Origin: an uncultured Clostridia bacterium | GTDB lineage: Bacteria > Bacillota > Clostridia > UBA1381 | Reading direction: 5' to 3' | Assembly: GCA_947631235.1 (NCBI GenBank) | Contig: CANRKO010000012.1 | Location: 36,815 to 100,814 of the forward strand | DNA length: 64,000 bases | Part shown: positions 59,601-62,600 of the stretch, piece after piece | Layout of the letters: every line of letters begins with the position of its first letter | Numbering within the stretch: position 1 is the first letter of the stretch | The notes under the pieces: generated by a model | What the model was told of the DNA's origin: nothing | Seen by the model: the letters and a program-made list of their open reading frames with translations, nothing else | Database searches by the model: none | Translations under genes and position numbers: made by a program

Positions 59601-62600
59601 TATTTGCGGATACGCAACGCTTCCGTTTGCTCCCGCGTTAACTTCCGCGTCCGAAGGACGAACCTCAATCTTAACAACTCCCGTTGTAAGCGGATCGTTG
59701 GCAACAGATACAATTATATACGTAGTACCTACACTAACCGGCGTTACAACGCCTGTTGCGGAATTTACCTTCACTATACTCTCGCTTCCGTCGTATGTCT
59801 GCCACAGAAGTTCTGCCGTCGAACTCTCGCCCGAACCGGAATTAAATACGTTGAACGCATCAACCGTCGGTGGCGGTAAGGTGATATTATCGCCGCCAAC
59901 CTTAAGCGAGTACAGGTATGTACTCATTGTAAGGTAAGACTTACCTACTCTTACGGGATAAGCTTCCGAAATGTTTGAGCCGTTGCCGAGCTTATATGAG
60001 GTATTGTCGCCCCATGACCATACACTACCGTTTTCTCTTATGGCGTACATGGACTGTCTTTCACCGTTTGACATGGATACATTGATCGCATCCTTAAAGT
60101 ATTCGCCTTCTTTTCCCGCATCGCCCGCGAGCACATAACCCGGATAAGGATCATAAGCACTGTATGTTGACAAACGTCCAAGTGCGCTTGAACCTGCCGT
60201 TAATATTGTTCCGTCTGTCATCAAAACTGCAGATGCGCGAGCTATATCAACAAACTTCGGCGACGCTGTTATCGTCTCCGACGGACGATTTATAATCTTA
60301 ATGAGATAATCCGAATAAACATCGCCCTCGTCTCCCGAAACGGTTACATGAACCTTTACCGTCTTTTCAACAACACTCTCGGTTGCCGTTACATCAAGCG
60401 TCTTTCCGTGCGCTCCCTCGTAATCGGGATCATTGCCTCTGAATATATCCCCTTCAAGTTCTGTCATGTCGTCGTTGAAGAACTGTATCTGTGCGGTATT
60501 GTCCACCGCAAACACAACCGGTACGGCGCTTGCCGAGCCGAGCGGAAGTTCTATTTTATACACACCGTCAACACCGTCAACTATCTCCTCTGTGATCTGA
60601 CCGTTTACGGTTTGTTCGGTGCCGTCTTTTGCTGTAACCTTTGCGGATACGCTTTGCAGCGGAGCCGCATTTTCGGCAATCGCCATAAGGCTTGCCGTCA
60701 TTATTTCTTCTTCATATTGATGTGTGCCGTACGATGTAATCTCAGTCGGTACTGTAATATTACCTGTACCGCCGTTAGCCAACGCTCTGTCTCCGCCGTA
60801 ACCCCACGTTAGAACAGTCTTATCGCTTGTCAGCGCGATGACATTTTCCCATCCGCCTTTTGCATAAACGACTCTTCTGCCGTTAAGGTCTGCCTGAGTT
60901 GTGCCTCCGGAACTGCCCGACGTATTATTGCCGAATTCGCCGTAGCCGTTATAGCCCCACGAAATAACCTGTCCGTCGCTGCGAAGTACCGCTGCCGTAT
61001 AACCAAGCGTATCGGGTACAAGCTTCACGGTGCCCTTGAGCATTGAATTGGCGTCGGAAATCCGATTGGGAGTTCCTATAAATAAGCTGTCATTATATGT
61101 CTGCGGGTCTACGCTGCGCAAATAATTTCTGCCCCATGTGAAGACTGCTCCGTTTGCGTCAAGCGCCATAGAGTATGCTCCTGACGTTGTATAGCCGGCT
61201 GCGGCTATATCTACTATAAAGTCGGAGTTGCTGTCACTGCTGTCACCAAGGAACGTATCTGTGTTTGAACTGCTGTAGCCCGTGCCGACAACCTTCATTG
61301 CTATGTCTGACGAATGATTTGTGGTAATGCCGTCGCCTAAGACTCCGTAGTTTCCGAAGCCCCATGAATATACTTGACCGTCTGCCGTAAGAGCAAGGTT
61401 ATGGTACGCACCCACAGAAATCTTTACAACATTTGCAAGCGGTTCTGTGCCTGAGTCGGGTATGCTTTGATTTATCATCCTGAGTACTTGCACAGGCTGA
61501 TCATAGGTATCGCCCGTCACTCCGATACCAAGCTGTCCGTAGTTATTAAGACCCCATGACCATACGGTACCGTCAGCTTTAAGCGCAACAACGTGAGCAT
61601 AACCTGCTTTAATTTCAGGATATGCTATATAACTCTGACCCTGCGGAATAACATTGAGTTTGAAGAATCCTTCCAATCCGTTCTTGTCTCTTACTATAAT
61701 ATATGTAATACCTGTAGCAACAGCGCTTACAACACCTTGTGTATTTACTGTCGCAACAGACGGATCTAACGACTCAAACGTCAAATCCTCCGGCGCATAC
61801 TCCGCATCTCTCAAAAGATTAAACGAAGATATGCCTGTAATAGCATCTGTATCTATAGCAAGAGTGTCGCCTTGCTGAATAGCCGTAATGCTTCTGTTTT
61901 CATTTGTTATTTTTAATGTATCATAGTGAATGGTTACATTATTCGATTTACCCGCATGGTTAAGCGTTGCGGATGGAATTGTAAGCTGCGGCTGACCCTT
62001 GTCGGAAACTACCTGAACAGGCGTATTTCTGTTCGTAAATGTAGCATCGGCAAGTTCGCCGTGCGCATTATATCCCCAATCCCATACGGAATAGTCAGGC
62101 ATAATCGCGCCGGTATAATTTGTACCCGCGAACAATGATACCGGATTTTCAAGATACTCGCTACCTGTTTTGCCTCCCGAAACAAGAACCGGATAGTTTG
62201 ACTGTGTCGGGCTGGTGCCGTTACCGAGCTGACCTTGCGCACCGTAACCCCAAGTATAAACTCTTTCTACGTTATAACTTTCGGTTTCTTCCAAATCGTC
62301 TTCTTCCGACTCTTCTTTCGTAGATGTAATCGTATCAACTACGCGCGCAGCCATATGCTGCATACCCACAGACACCTCAACGGCACCCGTAAGCGGAACA
62401 CCCGCACTGCGCAGCACTGTCTCGGGTGCTGTTCTTACGGAATTGTTTCTACTGCTGTCACCTACGCCAATACCGAGCTGTCCGTAATAATTATAACCCC
62501 ACGTGCGTATCTTACCGTCGAGACCGAGCGCTGCACCGTTAAGACCGCCCGCAGATACCTGCACAATTTCATGCAAGCCATTCTCCGTACCATCATACAC

